Positions 46,934 through 58,054 of a stretch of DNA of 64,000 nt are shown here, in pieces. Location of the stretch: contig JAVIAB010000124.1 of the NCBI GenBank assembly GCA_032433765.1, positions 78,885,465-78,949,464 of the forward strand, in the 5' to 3' direction. Under the pieces are notes generated by a model. The model saw only the letters and a program-made list of their open reading frames with translations. It did not search any database and was not told the DNA's origin. Both the position numbers and the translations under genes were made by a program. Source of the DNA: Megaustenia siamemsis. Taxonomy: Eukaryota; Mollusca; Gastropoda; Stylommatophora; Ariophantidae. Every line of letters begins with the position of its first letter. Position 1 is the stretch's first letter.

Positions 46934-46935
46934 TA

Positions 46936-48477
46936 TTGTACCTATTTCTGTCAGCGGCTGGATCGACCGCGGGGGTATATTTTTTCCAAACCACAAGTAC
47001 AACTCACACTGCTTCCAGTAGAAATCGAACACGGTTTGTGCGAACGTCGGTAGCCCAAACGCGTGGTTTTCCCAACTCGGCTACCGAGGCCCCACATTTT
47101 GACGTGTCTATGCATCTATGCCCACTTAACGTATTTAATAGAGGATAACGCGAGGAATACAATGACTATTTATTTCATTGCTTTTATCGTCGGATGAACA
47201 GAGGCAACATAATCATAATAATAAATGAATATTATAATGGAGGGAAACTTCCGAGGCGAAGATAAGCGAATCACGTCAGGGAAGGCGGAATGTTTACAGC
47301 AGTCAGAAATAGATCAGTCGAGTGCTGTATACATACCTCTTCACTGGAAATTATTCGTCGCATGAACGCCAGAAAGAAAGAAAATAAAGAATCTTGAAGT
47401 TTCAGCGCTAACAAGCTAAAGATTCTGAACTTCAAAGTAAAAAACAAATGGTATAAAGTCAACGTCAAATAAAATAAACGGTAAATGGTCTGGAACTCTC
47501 AAAATCAAAAAGAATAAACGGTAATTGGTCTGGAACTCTCAAAGTCAAATTGAATAAACAGAAATTGGTCTGGAACTTTTATCGTGATAGTTTCCAGAAG
47601 CCTGTCTATGACATCTCTCATGGCGCCGGTACTTCTGTCATAGTCTACTTCTGTGAGCATGACCATGTTGTTCAACACATTAAATATCATGCATCTCGGA
47701 TGACTTTAGTTGCTTCGCTCTTTACTCACATCCCGCTTTGGTTCTTTAAACATGAAGGGAGTTAATTACTGTCATGTATCTCCTATTGAATAAATTCATA
47801 TTTCTTCCTCCACGTTTCAGTAATTTCACCTGTGATCTACCCACGTCTGCTGTTCTTTGTTTATATGCGGCTAATTCTTAAACTATCAGCACTGTCCCTG
47901 TGACCTGTTTTAGTTATTTATTTATAACTAATATTTATTGCATTAATTCGTGTGTCGTGTTGTCGTCTGACCTGCTTATTGGATAAACTTGTATGTGACA
48001 ATATCCCATTTCTGAGGTTGGCTGTGACATGGAATAGACGTGAAGCGTAAATGAGCTCTTAAATACCGTAGACTCCACTTGTAACGGGACTGGTTATATC
48101 AAAACGAAATTTCTGATATAACGACATTATTTCGATGGTCGCGAGAATCTCGTTATAACAGTATTCTCCTGTAGTTAATGGATTGATGCGCTGTCTTATC
48201 GTATATTTATGCTTTGAAAAAAAAATACAGACTTAATGAACACTTTATTTTTCTTTAAATTAATCAAATGTATTAAAAAACATTTATAGAAACACACACA
48301 AGTCGACAATAAACTGCAGGATTCGAGTGGATGCATGATTGTTATATAGAGTTGGACTTGGAACTTCTGCCAATTCAGAGATCTTAACAAATGAAAATAT
48401 TTATTTATTGTTTTGCAAGGAGTGTTAACCAGTGTCGTCAGTGTTGGTTCGCATCCAAATACCGGAAGACTAGGGAA
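46936..48477. other. unassigned DNA right of the DNA transposon
   Basis: Apart from the tRNA-like head at 47005-47100, no gene is supported. A triplicated TGGTCTGGAACT with AATAAACGGTAA lies at 47475-47580. Confidence 0.5.
47005..47100 (-). mobile_element. tRNA-like SINE head (fifth type)
   Basis: The minus strand reads GGGGCCTCGGTAGCCGAGTT with a B-box-like GTGTTCGATTTC about 50 bp further on. It is followed in this sense direction by unassigned AT-rich DNA and preceded by sequence with CTTCCGAGGCGA shared with SINE-3. Confidence 0.5.
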
Positions 48478-48790
48478 ATACCAGGGGACTGGTTGGTCTC
48501 GAGGCAAGACGCCGGCCTCCAGACAGAGAGGTTGTAGGTTCAAATCTCGGCTACACCAGTTGGAATTTTTATTTATGATTTCTCTCTGCGGCAACCACCC
48601 CTGGTCTCAGCAGCGAGGTTCGGCTTGAAACTTCAATTACTCATTGACGGAAAAAATATGAGTACTCCGAATGCGGAGTTATGTGCGGCGAGGGACCCCT
48701 GTGCACATGGTTGCCAAGGAAAAACGGAAACACGCAAAATTCATTTACTAGCCTCTAGGGACTTCGTCAGAGGTCGAAGCTGGAGGACGA
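48478..48790 (+). mobile_element. SINE-1 copy
   Basis: This is a near full copy from GGGGACTGGTTGGTCTCGAG to the TCGTCAGAGGTCGAAGCTGG end, 90 bp downstream of Schlafen-like gene A's stop. Its reverse strand supplies an AATAAA near 48570 in the gene's sense direction. Confidence 0.82.
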
Positions 48791-48879
48791 AAAAAAAATA
48801 CTGGAAGAATGAGAAGATGTTTTAACAAAAATATATATTAGTAGAAACATATGTTTATGTGTTTGTTTCCAGTCTTCAG

Positions 48880-49719
48880 TTACTTCGATGCGCTATCTCT
48901 AGAAAGAGCTTGCAGACTTCCATCCCGTCTGATGTAGACAACACCATTGTAGAAATAGCGGTTGATGGGCGGTACTCGCGGTTTCACGCAGATCTCTAGA
49001 ACCTTCAAATCTGGCAAGAACTCTCCGTTCGACTCCATGACTCGCGCAAAGTTCACCGAATACTCTGCTTTTTCCACATTAGGTTCGATTAGTCGAATAG
49101 CAAAGTCAATGTCTAATCGTAGTGTCTCTTCCATGGCAGAGCTAACGTGTATTCCGAGAACGATGCCGTCATCGTTAACGCCTAGATATAACGCCCCGCC
49201 TTCCGTGTTGAGGAAACCACAGACGTATTTAGCGACGATGTTTCGGAAAGTTTTCTCCTCGTGTATCACTCCACCTTTCTTGAACTCGGCATATCTGGTC
49301 TCTGTACCAATGTGCTGAAATTGGTGGTAGAACACGGTCTCCGGGCATCCGCAGGGGTAGACAATCGGCGTGGACGTTTTCACACTGACCATGATGGGTT
49401 GTTGAGCTGCACTCGAGCTTGGACCTTGCTCTTGATGTAATTCTAAAGATGGAATGTCCGTAGTCGACGTAGACACATGTCTTATACTTTTCGATTCTTC
49501 CTCCTCGTCCAGTTCTTCAAACTCAATTTGCATCGATGACGTCGTTTCTGAACTCCTAAGAACGTTATTGACTGCAATCAGTGAATGGATATCGTCTTCA
49601 TGAACTTGATTAGTTGGCAGATTCGACTCTGATGCCTCTGGCTTGTCGTTCTGTGCTACTGGTATCATTATTTCTGCGGCAGTGGGGCGGTACGTTGAGG
49701 TGCCGTCATCGGAGATGTC
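48880..49719 (-). CDS. Schlafen-like gene A, exon 2 (acidic linker and AlbA_2/Schlafen core domain)
   Basis: The exon starts after the acceptor tactacattcag and runs to a stop at 48880, giving a 390-residue protein with exon 1. Residues about 112-235 form a low-complexity acidic and Ser/Thr linker with an EELDEEEESK stretch. Residues about 245-385 form an AlbA_2 (Schlafen core, formerly AAA_4) domain: RYAEFKKGG, then IVAKYVCGFLNTEGGALYLG with the hallmark N-T-x-G-G, LRLDIDF, VNFARVMES, LKVLEI and a closing VYIRRDGS strand. In vertebrate Schlafens this fold cleaves or binds tRNA/rRNA and restricts viruses; the acidic residue in AEFKK is at the position of a proposed catalytic Glu. There is no helicase part, so it resembles short, SLFNL1-like proteins. 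RNA cleavage is inference. An AATAAA on this strand within the SINE near 48570 could serve polyadenylation. Confidence 0.85.
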   Translation of the reverse strand, partial: DISDDGTSTYRPTAAEIMIPVAQNDKPEASESNLPTNQVHEDDIHSLIAVNNVLRSSETTSSMQIEFEELDEEEESKSIRHVSTSTTDIPSLELHQEQGPSSSAAQQPIMVSVKTSTPIVYPCGCPETVFYHQFQHIGTETRYAEFKKGGVIHEEKTFRNIVAKYVCGFLNTEGGALYLGVNDDGIVLGIHVSSAMEETLRLDIDFAIRLIEPNVEKAEYSVNFARVMESNGEFLPDLKVLEICVKPRVPPINRYFYNGVVYIRRDGSLQALSRDSASK

Positions 49720-51084
49720 CTGAATGTAGTACAAGTAATGGGTAATAACTCTTTCAATCTGGACAAACGCTCATACCTATTAGTATTATATCAGTGGTTC
49801 TCAAAGTGTAGGCCGCGACTCCAATAGACGCCGCCAAACTTTGGGAAAGGCGTGGAGCTGAGGATCTTGTCGTGTACTTACTCAGTGGTTAGATTTTTTT
49901 TTTAATGTCAACCATATGGACTTAATATTTTTAGTACTTAGGACGAGTTTCTGCAAGGTGTGTTATGTCTGTTCTCATTTATCATCTGATATATTCTTTG
50001 AAAGAATCAGAGGTTATCCGACGTATACTGTCACGAGGACCCCCACCAGTGTGTGATCAGCATGGAAAGGTGCCGAGTCTCAACAGTTTGGGAACCACTG
50101 ATGCTTATATATTTCATTAATAATATGTTTCATGCGTTGTGCCATTCTCTGTGTAATTTATAATTTGATCAGTTTAATTAGAAACAAAGTTCATACACAC
50201 GTTTGTAAATGGTGGCATAGTTTAAAGATTGAAGTAATATGATTGGTTGGTTGCGTTCGCCCGATGACTAATGTATTCTAGAGTATCATGGTAGACTAGA
50301 ATATTCCTCTTCATCATCCGCCCTTACAAGGACGTATTGAATGTGTCTGCGTTGTGTTGTGGTTTGCAGTATAACTGTGATATTTGCGCCTTTCGGCCCA
50401 ACACATCCGACTTCAGCACGACATTTTTGAGTACCGGGTTGTCTTCCCTCTTCGATTCCTGCACGCTTGGCCAGACTAAACAGTTTAGTCTGTTACTGGA
50501 GGCACCACGGAGAGGTGGAGCAGGGTCTGGATTGTTTTGGTTCACCGATCCTGGCGCAAGCCATCAGCTGTGGGTCGCTGACAACTTCCAGCTCTGGTGC
50601 TGGAAGTAATATGATTCTATTTCAAGCATAGAAATAACTCAGAAATAAAGAGTTTAAGATGAATAAACATATACATGTATAAACATATAAACATATGACA
50701 AATCACGTTTATTTGTGGTCACACCGGCTGTACATAAACATATTCATCAGCAAAATATGTATTCAATTTGTGTCATTTTAAATCGACATTTTGTTCAAAA
50801 TGTGAATATAAACGATATCTAGAAACATATACTGCCATTGAAAAGTAAAGCATTTAGCTACATTGTACTAGACTATGGTGTGATAGGATCAGTGCACTTC
50901 CTCACTGTTATTATCTCCCCAATTCAGTAATGCTGGTACTCATTATTTCTTTAAGCTGAATCGACTTGAGAGCGACCGACTGGAGCTAATTGAACAGTGT
51001 TAGTCTCATTGACCATCCCGTACTTCATTAATTGGTCCGATGATAGAATCAACAATTGAAATAACATGCCTACTTTACTTATAG
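49720..51084 (-). other. intron of Schlafen-like gene A, proximal part
   Basis: There is no supported coding sequence. The segment 50370-50610 carries a 90-codon plus frame with no motif; its GCGCCTTTCGGCCCAACACA resembles 21709-21727, so it is likely a dispersed repeat. Confidence 0.5.
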
Positions 51085-51342
51085 CTTTCCAAAAAATGAG
51101 GAAGATACTATGCAACACATTTTTGACAATGGAAACAAGGAAAAGAGTTCTTAAATGGTATGTAGAGCCAGTCTTAACATACGGATGTGAATCATGGACA
51201 ATAGGACAACAGACAAGAAAATCACTGGAGTCTGTAGAAATGTGGTTTTACAGAAGAATGTTGAGAATACCATGGACAGCTAAGAAGAGTAATGAAAATG
51301 TCATGAAAGAGGTCAAAGCAAGATGATGATGATGATGACTTT
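51085..51342 (+). pseudogene. non-LTR retrotransposon fragment (family 1) with internal ATG-repeat end
   Basis: The open frame matches 4365-4585 closely (VLTYGCESWTIGQQTRKSLE, FYRRMLRIPWTAKKS) but stops after KEVKAR. The sequence there passes straight into (ATG)n, although other copies continue another 260 bp before their tail. Thus the usual C-terminus is missing. Confidence 0.8.
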
Positions 51343-51496
51343 ACTTATGGTCTTCATCCTTTTCCGGTCTGATACGAAAGTAAATTTCTTCTTTCCTTAC
51401 TTATTTGCCTTTGAGAGGCGAGAGGAGATATAATTTGTTGTCTTTGACTCTTATGGCGGCCTCTGCTACCGTTGTTTTCTAGTGTTTCTAAACTCC

Positions 51497-51836
51497 ATCA
51501 GGGAGACTGGTTGGTTTCGAGGCAAGATGCCGAATTCGAGACCGAGAGGCTGTGAGTTCAAATTCCGGCTGCGCAAATTATTTGTATTTATGATCTCTTA
51601 TCTCACCACAGTATCTCTTATTATCTCCGCGGCAACCGACCCTGGTTCAGCAGCGAGGCAGGGTGTGAAACATCAATTACTCATCGAAGGAAAAAATATG
51701 GGTACCTCCGAAGTCGGAATTATCTGTCTGTGCTGCGAGGTACCCCTGTGCACACGGTTGACAGAGAGAAACGGATTAATACGCCAAATTCAGTTCTTAG
51801 ATTCTAGGGACTTCACCAAAGGTGGAAGCTGGAAAT
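51497..51836 (+). mobile_element. SINE-1 copy, diverged
   Basis: The head GGGAGACTGGTTGGTTTCGA and the end GACTTCACCAAAGGTGGAAG are recognisable, with a 25-bp extra segment near 51600 (ATCTCTTATCTC duplicated). It lies in the Schlafen-like gene A intron region upstream of a 12-bp array. Confidence 0.75.
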
Positions 51837-52754
51837 AGAAACAAAAAATTCCTTCACTTTATCTTTTTCGTGGTCGGTACTTGAGTCTGGTGTCCTCGCA
51901 ACGTTTATTAAAGGCTCGCTGTGTTGTGTTTTGGTTTTTCTGTCTTCTTATCACGTGGGAAACCATTTTATCTATTTGTGTGTGTGGGTGTTCTATGACG
52001 AGAATTATTCCTAGCTTTTTACTAAACTATAAACACAGTTTACGCAGCAGTTAAAAGGGGATTCAAAAATGTATAAAGTATAACTTGAGACTATTAAGAA
52101 TAAAATTCTAAGCTTATTTCCACACTTTCGTGACTACACATTAGCACGTATCGACTACCATCACTCCGGGTAACTCTTTCCGTACGGAAGCTTTTTATGA
52201 ATGCAACGGAAGAGATTTCAGAGACACAATTTTTCATGCTTTTAACAATCAATCTACATATTTATATTTATCTAACATATACCATATTATATATGCATTT
52301 TTAGATAATTGTAAAAGGTATTAGATTTCACCAATACTAAGATGATACAAGACATGTAAAAAGAATATGGTTTGATGACGCTTCACACTAATCACATTGA
52401 GAGTGACGTGCTATGCGAAGAAACGTACGCGGTCGAAATCGGCATGGCGCACAGTGCGGCGCAACGTACGGAAAGAGTTGTTAAACCCGAAGATGATTCG
52501 CTTCTCCATAACAAACTACGCGATCTGGCAATATGCATGCTGATGTCTAGGCTAGCTCGCTGGTTACTTACACTCATGGTTTATAGTCTCAGATACCCTC
52601 ATACTGCTACGACTTGTACTGACAATAGCTCCACTCAGAAATACAGCATAGAAACAGACTGATATCTTATGAATCGTCGAGTTATGCGTCGCTAAAAAAA
52701 ATATTATTGAGATATTTCTAAATGTTTTCTTTGCCGAACTCATGAAACGCATTG
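51837..52754. other. unassigned intronic DNA
   Basis: Nothing recognisable. A 96-codon plus frame (52372-52662) has no family motif and no splice context I could support. Confidence 0.5.
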
Positions 52755-54180
52755 CAGATAGATACCGTTCACTTGATACCACATGTTCACTTGATACCAC
52801 GTTCACTTGATACCAGACGTTCACTTGATACCACACTTGACCACACTTGATACCACACTTGATACCAGACGTTCACTTGATACCACACTTGATACCAGAC
52901 GTTCACTTGATACCACACTTGATACCAGACGTTCACTTGATACCCCACTTGATACCAGACGTTCACTTGATACCACACTTGACCACACTTGATACCACAC
53001 TTGATACCACACTTGATACCAGACGTTCACTTGATACCACACTTGACCACACTTGATACCACACTTGGTACCACACTTGATACCAGACTTGATACCAGAC
53101 TTGATACCACACTTGACCACACTTGATACCACACTTGATACCAGACGTTCACTTGATACCACACTTGACCACACTTGATACCACACTTGATACCAGACGT
53201 TCCCTTGATACCACACTTGACCACACTTGATACCACACTTGATACCACACTTGATACCAGACTTGATACCACACTTGATACCAGACTTGATACCACATTT
53301 GATACCAGACGTTCACTTGATACCACACTTGACCACACTTGATACCAGACGTTCACTTGATACCACACTTGATACCAGACGTTCACTTGATACCACACTT
53401 GACCACACTTGATACCAGACGTTCACTTGATACCACACTTGATACCAGACGTTCACTTGATACCACACTTGACCACACTGGATACCACACTTGATACCAC
53501 ACTTGATACCAGACGTTCACTTGATACCACACTTGACCACACTTGATACCACACTTGATACCAGACTTGATACCACACTTGACCACACTTGATACCAGAC
53601 TTGATACCACACTTGATACCACACTTGACAATACTTGACACCAGACTTGATACCACACTTGATACCACACTTGATACCACACTTGATACCACACTTGATA
53701 CCACACTTGACCACACTTGATACCACACTTGATACCACACTTGATACCAGACTTGATACCACACTTGACCACACTTGATACCAGACTTGATACCACACTT
53801 GATACCACACTTGACCACACTTGATACCACACTTGACCACACTTGATACCAGACTTGATACCACACTTGATACCACACTTAACCACACTTGATACCAGAC
53901 TTGATACCACACTTGATACACACTTGACCACACTTGATGCCAGACTTGATACCACACTTGATACCAGACGTTCACTTGATACCACACTTGACCACACTTG
54001 ATACCACACTTGATACCACACTTGATACCACACTTGATACCAGACTTGATACCACACTTGATACCAGACGTTCACTTGATACCACACTTGACCACACTTG
54101 ATACCACACTTGATACCACACTTGATACCACACTTGATACCACACTTGATACCACACTTGATACCACACTGATACTATGT
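52755..54180. repeat. 12-bp-based TTGATACCACAC array, about 1.4 kb
   Basis: Units are TTGATACCACAC, TTGATACCAGAC, a 10-bp TTGACCACAC and an insert CGTTCAC. They combine into several longer blocks such as CAGACGTTCACTTGATACCA. All three minus frames are open over parts because units are 12 bp; stop-free frames of up to 234 codons are artefacts. Confidence 0.93.
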
Positions 54181-54299
54181 TTCTCGCTCGATAACCACAC
54201 AAGTCATTAACTAATTATATTGTATAATCTTCTATTATTATTAATTACTTTATTTATTTTATTATTGTTGGGTGAATGATGGAAAGGGGATATGGTTAT

Positions 54300-54720
54300 A
54301 GTTATTCCAAGGCCCCGGTATCACTGCAAACGGATTGAAATCCATAATTACTCAACCGCCCGTGCCAGTGGAATCATCCGAATTAACATCTCATCGAATA
54401 TCCAAACAAAGAAAGGCAGTTGAAGCTCCCATCGTAGCAAACACAGCACACGTCAAAAGACATAAGGCGTATTATAGCACAGAAAGCGAACGCATCTGAA
54501 CTGTCCTTCGTCATACGATACCACCATTCATTGTAAGCTATCTGAATGTAGAAACACCATCCCGATGAAACACACAGCTCACTGTGTGCACAAAGCATTA
54601 CTTAGTAGCTCCGGCTTCAAGCCGGACTTGGAATATGAGGACACTGCAACAAGGAACACTTTTCAGATAGTGCTTCAGTGGTCCCCTATCGCCTATCCGC
54701 CATATTGACCGGAAGTCCGA
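54300..54720 (-). repeat. dispersed repeat M2, full copy
   Basis: In reverse complement it reads from ATGGCGGATAGGCGATAGG through CTACTAAGTAATGCTTTGTG to CAGTGATACCGGGGCCTTGG. It matches 62885-63430 over its length and 14235-14430 over the last part. The first 80 bp also match the end of M1. Confidence 0.78.
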
Positions 54721-54827
54721 AATGTGATATATTGATTTAAATACCTAAACATCTATTCCCTTTCCTCCCAAAAAATAATGTAATACTTCGCTTATATGCT
54801 TACAATAATCATTTTGTATTCACCTAC

Positions 54828-55160
54828 CTGATAATACTGTGGCTGCGCAACGTGCCTAATCCTCGCGACAACGATGTGCTCTGGGTTCTCCAACAGCTTA
54901 TGTAGATCATACAAGCTCATGATACTTCTTACCTCCTTCAGTACTTTCACCAGATAGTCCTCGCATTCCTTCTGGTACAACTCAATTTTGGCGAAACCAG
55001 CCTTTTGATTGATGTACACGCGGTATATGTCACTATAACTCAGGCCTAAAGTCTTCAGTAGTTTGAACACATTCACTGCCGACTGGTCGGCGCTTTTCTT
55101 TCTACACAAAGGGCCCATAATCAGACCTATAACTTCTGTCGGATGCAGGCTCTCAGTCAT
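54828..55160 (-). CDS. Schlafen-like gene A, exon 1 (N-terminal region)
   Basis: The exon runs from an ATG at 55160 to a donor reading CAG|GTAGGTG, with the exon ending at 54828 in phase 0. It encodes 111 residues (MTESLHPTEVIG to QPQYYQ) of mixed alpha-helical character, rich in charged residues. I do not recognise its fold; it precedes the Schlafen-like domain encoded by exon 2. It joins exon 2 as YYQ|DISDDG. The last lines of the open frame beyond the donor are intron. The gene is on the strand opposite the surrounding CD36-type gene and lies inside that gene's last intron. A retrotransposon 3' end starts about 230 bp upstream, so the promoter must be compact or lie beyond it. Confidence 0.8.
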
Positions 55161-55387
55161 AATTGTTGGTGGTTACGTCCTGCTGTGCATCAGTTTCTCG
55201 ATGTAAACTTCATTTTCTTACAACTTCACAATAGCCCAGTTCATTACCGTTTAAAAGTATCCAAACGCCGGCTGATTTCACTTTCATGTTTTCTCTCTGT
55301 AATGATCTCACGTGGTGCGCTTTGTATTCATTGAGTTCTGCACTTTTGGATTTTCCCGAAGCAACTTATATATTGAAATGAAGAATT

Positions 55388-55725
55388 GGTAGAATTGGAT
55401 GGAAAGAAAAGAAAACAAACGATGAAGTTTTAAAACAACTAAAAATGAAAAGAGAACTATTAAACACAATTAGAACAATACAAATGACATTTTTGGGGGC
55501 ATGTTAAAAGACACAACAGCCTAATACAAGTAATATTGGAAGGGAAAATACAAGGTAAAAGAGGCAGAGGCAGACCACAACTAACATGGACGAGTAACAT
55601 CAAAAGATGGACAAGGCAACCTAAGACAATCTGCACATCAAAGCAAGAGACAGAGCGGAATGGCGCTCCATGGTAGCCAACCTTCGATGCGGAGACGGCA
55701 CTCAATGACGATGATGAACCTCTAT
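55388..55725 (+). pseudogene. non-LTR retrotransposon 3' end (family 2)
   Basis: The sequence matches 35620-35955 (GGTAGAATTGGATGGAAA, GAGGCAGAGGCAGACC, then GGAGACGGCACTCAATGA) with small indels that break the frame. A weak GATGATGA tail closes it. It lies upstream of Schlafen-like gene A, in the opposite orientation. Confidence 0.8.
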
Positions 55726-55892
55726 ATTTACCCTTCGTTTCTGCTATACCATGTTTCCATTTATCCTGATATGATTAAATGCATCAACTTTCACTTTGTT
55801 TTATTCTAGGCTTATATATTTTTAAAATGTGAATTGTTCATTTATTTCTTCATTTAATCATTAATTAATAAACGTTAATGTAAATAATCTCG

Positions 55893-55965
55893 AGGGAAAA
55901 GCGGATTAACCCGTAAATTCAGTTCATAGTCTCTAGGGACTTCGTCAGAGGTAAAAGCTGACGAA
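55893..55965 (+). mobile_element. SINE-1 3' end fragment
   Basis: Only the last 70 bp are present (GGGACTTCGTCAGAGG and the GACGAAC end). Confidence 0.7.
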
Positions 55966-56074
55966 CAATACCCAACAATAATCTCATACATCCATGTCCG
56001 AACATTTGTTGTTAAATCATTCTCTGTTCCTGAATATACATTTTGCTTGCCGAAGTTTTCAACACAAATAAAGA

Positions 56075-56565
56075 GACCATAATAACATCAGAATCTAAAC
56101 TACGAATTAGTAAAATATCTTTTATTAAATATATTAGGAAAAATCCACTTAATTCTCCACATGATGCAGAAACATGGACATTACATAGGAAAACAGAGCA
56201 GGAAACAGAAACGTTTGAAATATGGATTTATAGAAAACATTGGAAACATTGGATGGAAGGAAAATAAGACAAACAGTAGTTTTGAATTAGCTGAAATAAA
56301 AAAAAAAAAGAACTCCTCAACACAGTACGAACATGACAACTGAAATCTTTGGGATTTATGACGAGATACAGTACTATACTGAAAGTCACAATGGAGTGGA
56401 AAGTATAAGGTAGACGAGGCAGATGCAGACCAAGACTAAGGTGGACTGGTAACATGAAATGATAGGTGGTGAAACTAGACAACATGCACCATCAAGACAA
56501 AATGTCGAGTAAAATAGTGCTCCATGTTGGCCAAGCTTCGATGCGGAGACGACACCCAGTGAATT
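56075..56565 (+). pseudogene. non-LTR retrotransposon 3' end (family 2), degraded
   Basis: Pieces such as AETWTLHRKTEQETETFEIW and the coding region for RIGWK-like residues are recognisable, with frameshifts near 56225 and 56340. The end resembles the GATGCGGAGACGACACCCAG terminus of other copies, without a clear tail. Confidence 0.7.
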
Positions 56566-57457
56566 AAATAGACCATGGTACGATTGATGTTACTTTTAAA
56601 TATGTATCGAGTGTTTCGATCGGCTATAAACAAACTTATTTCAGTGAAAGTACATTTCTAATTCTGACCTCTATCATACCAGTACTGTCACGTGACGGTG
56701 TTGAGAAAGAAAGGCAGAGAATTGTTCGCTTGACATTTAAAGACATTGTTGGCAGTAATGGCAGGCAATTGTAGTTCACTCTTTGGAACGATTTAAAGAA
56801 AAATGAACATGTTATTAGCGAGTTCTTATCCTTGTACTAAGTCAACTGAAGGTTCCACTTTAAGGATTCTGCGCCAACGCTATTTTGTTCGTGCAATCTG
56901 ACTGTGTTCTTTATAGTGAAACAAGCATTGTGGGTACATCCATTTTTTAAATAAATGTTGTGCAGACTGAGTCATAAAGATAGACGATCGTATATCTCTA
57001 ACGGGGCCGCATGCTCGGAAGAAGATCGAGATGACGCGGTTTTCAATACGGTTCATGTATCTACATTCCTGGTGAGACTCCCGAATCTTTATGTTAGTCA
57101 AGAAGGATGCTGCCTAAATCCAGGTGGGCTACAAGAAAAGCCAGGAAGGATCTGTGAAGCATTTTATCGTTTCATACTACTGGATTTGATGGGGAGGAGA
57201 TCTGAGTGTATGTGGATAGTTCGATGTGCGATGGGGATAAATCGACGACTGTCTAGAAAACAAACTGCTCTCACTGTGGTCTCATGTACTAATAGTTCTA
57301 CCTAGTCGTTCACTCTTTACTCAAACTATCAGTTAAACATTGATACCTGGGTTTCAGTTGAAAGGAAGATACTAACAGATAGAAATACAAATATTGTGAC
57401 TTCATACTGTAATATCAAAACATTGGCAAGCCTTCTAGAATCATATAAAAAAAGTAA
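56566..57457. other. unassigned DNA
   Basis: A 116-codon plus frame (56955-57305) shows no recognisable motif and was not accepted as a gene. Confidence 0.45.
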
Positions 57458-57697
57458 AGAGCCCCCGTCACGCCAAGTGGCGTATAGGGAATATGGTGTT
57501 AGAGGCCATAAATTTTACAGACATTCGGTACATGATTTTTTGGGGTAATGGTGTCAGTATTATGTCCATGCCGCTTTACTTTCCAGGAAAAAAATCCGGT
57601 ACCCATTAAAGGCTGGGTGAACCGGAAGCCGTCGGTTGGAATCGAACCCTACCTCTTGTCCTTTGTAGTCCAGTTCACTAACCACTGAGCTATCGCG

Positions 57698-57702
<5 letters not shown>
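57458..57702 (-). mobile_element. SINE-2 copy, near full length
   Basis: The minus strand reads CGCCGCGATAGCTCAGTGG at 57700, B-box region GGGTTCGATTCC, and the body ending CACTTGGCGTGACGGGGGC at about 57465. (TA)n lies at the 5' side. Confidence 0.82.

Positions 57703-57768
<66 letters not shown>
57703..57768. repeat. (TA)n microsatellite
   Basis: Sixty-odd bases of pure TA follow the tRNA-like head of a SINE-2 copy (minus strand), so the tract lies at the SINE's 5' end. Confidence 0.95.
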
Positions 57769-57773
<5 letters not shown>

Positions 57774-58054
57774 ACTTTGCAATATCTTAACCTCAACTAC
57801 AAATGTTTGATTATCATATTCTCATTGAGTCACTTTCCCATGCCACAAAAGTATCATAAAATACTCATATTATCACTTGCAGCATAATTTAATCACCCTC
57901 CTAACTATATTGAAGTATACTCATCGACCCTACATTTGATCAAATATAAGCAATACCTTTCGCATTCTATAATTTGTTTTATAATCACTATGTCGTTGCA
58001 TAAATTTATCTACTATATCACTCCCCCCACCCCTTTTTTCTGGTTTCATAACTT

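Noticed and set aside
50337..50609. 90-codon plus-strand frame
   Set aside because: No family motif; the segment shares a stretch with 21709 and is probably a dispersed repeat.
52787..54202. Several long minus frames rich in WYQV and SSVV
   Set aside because: All three frames are open because the array unit is 12 bp; this is not protein coding.
54383..54598. 71-codon cysteine-rich minus frame
   Set aside because: It lies wholly inside dispersed repeat M2, and the frame is not kept in the copy at 62885-63430.
56955..57305. 116-codon plus-strand frame as a gene
   Set aside because: No recognisable motif, no supporting splice signals and no similarity within the window; it could be chance.
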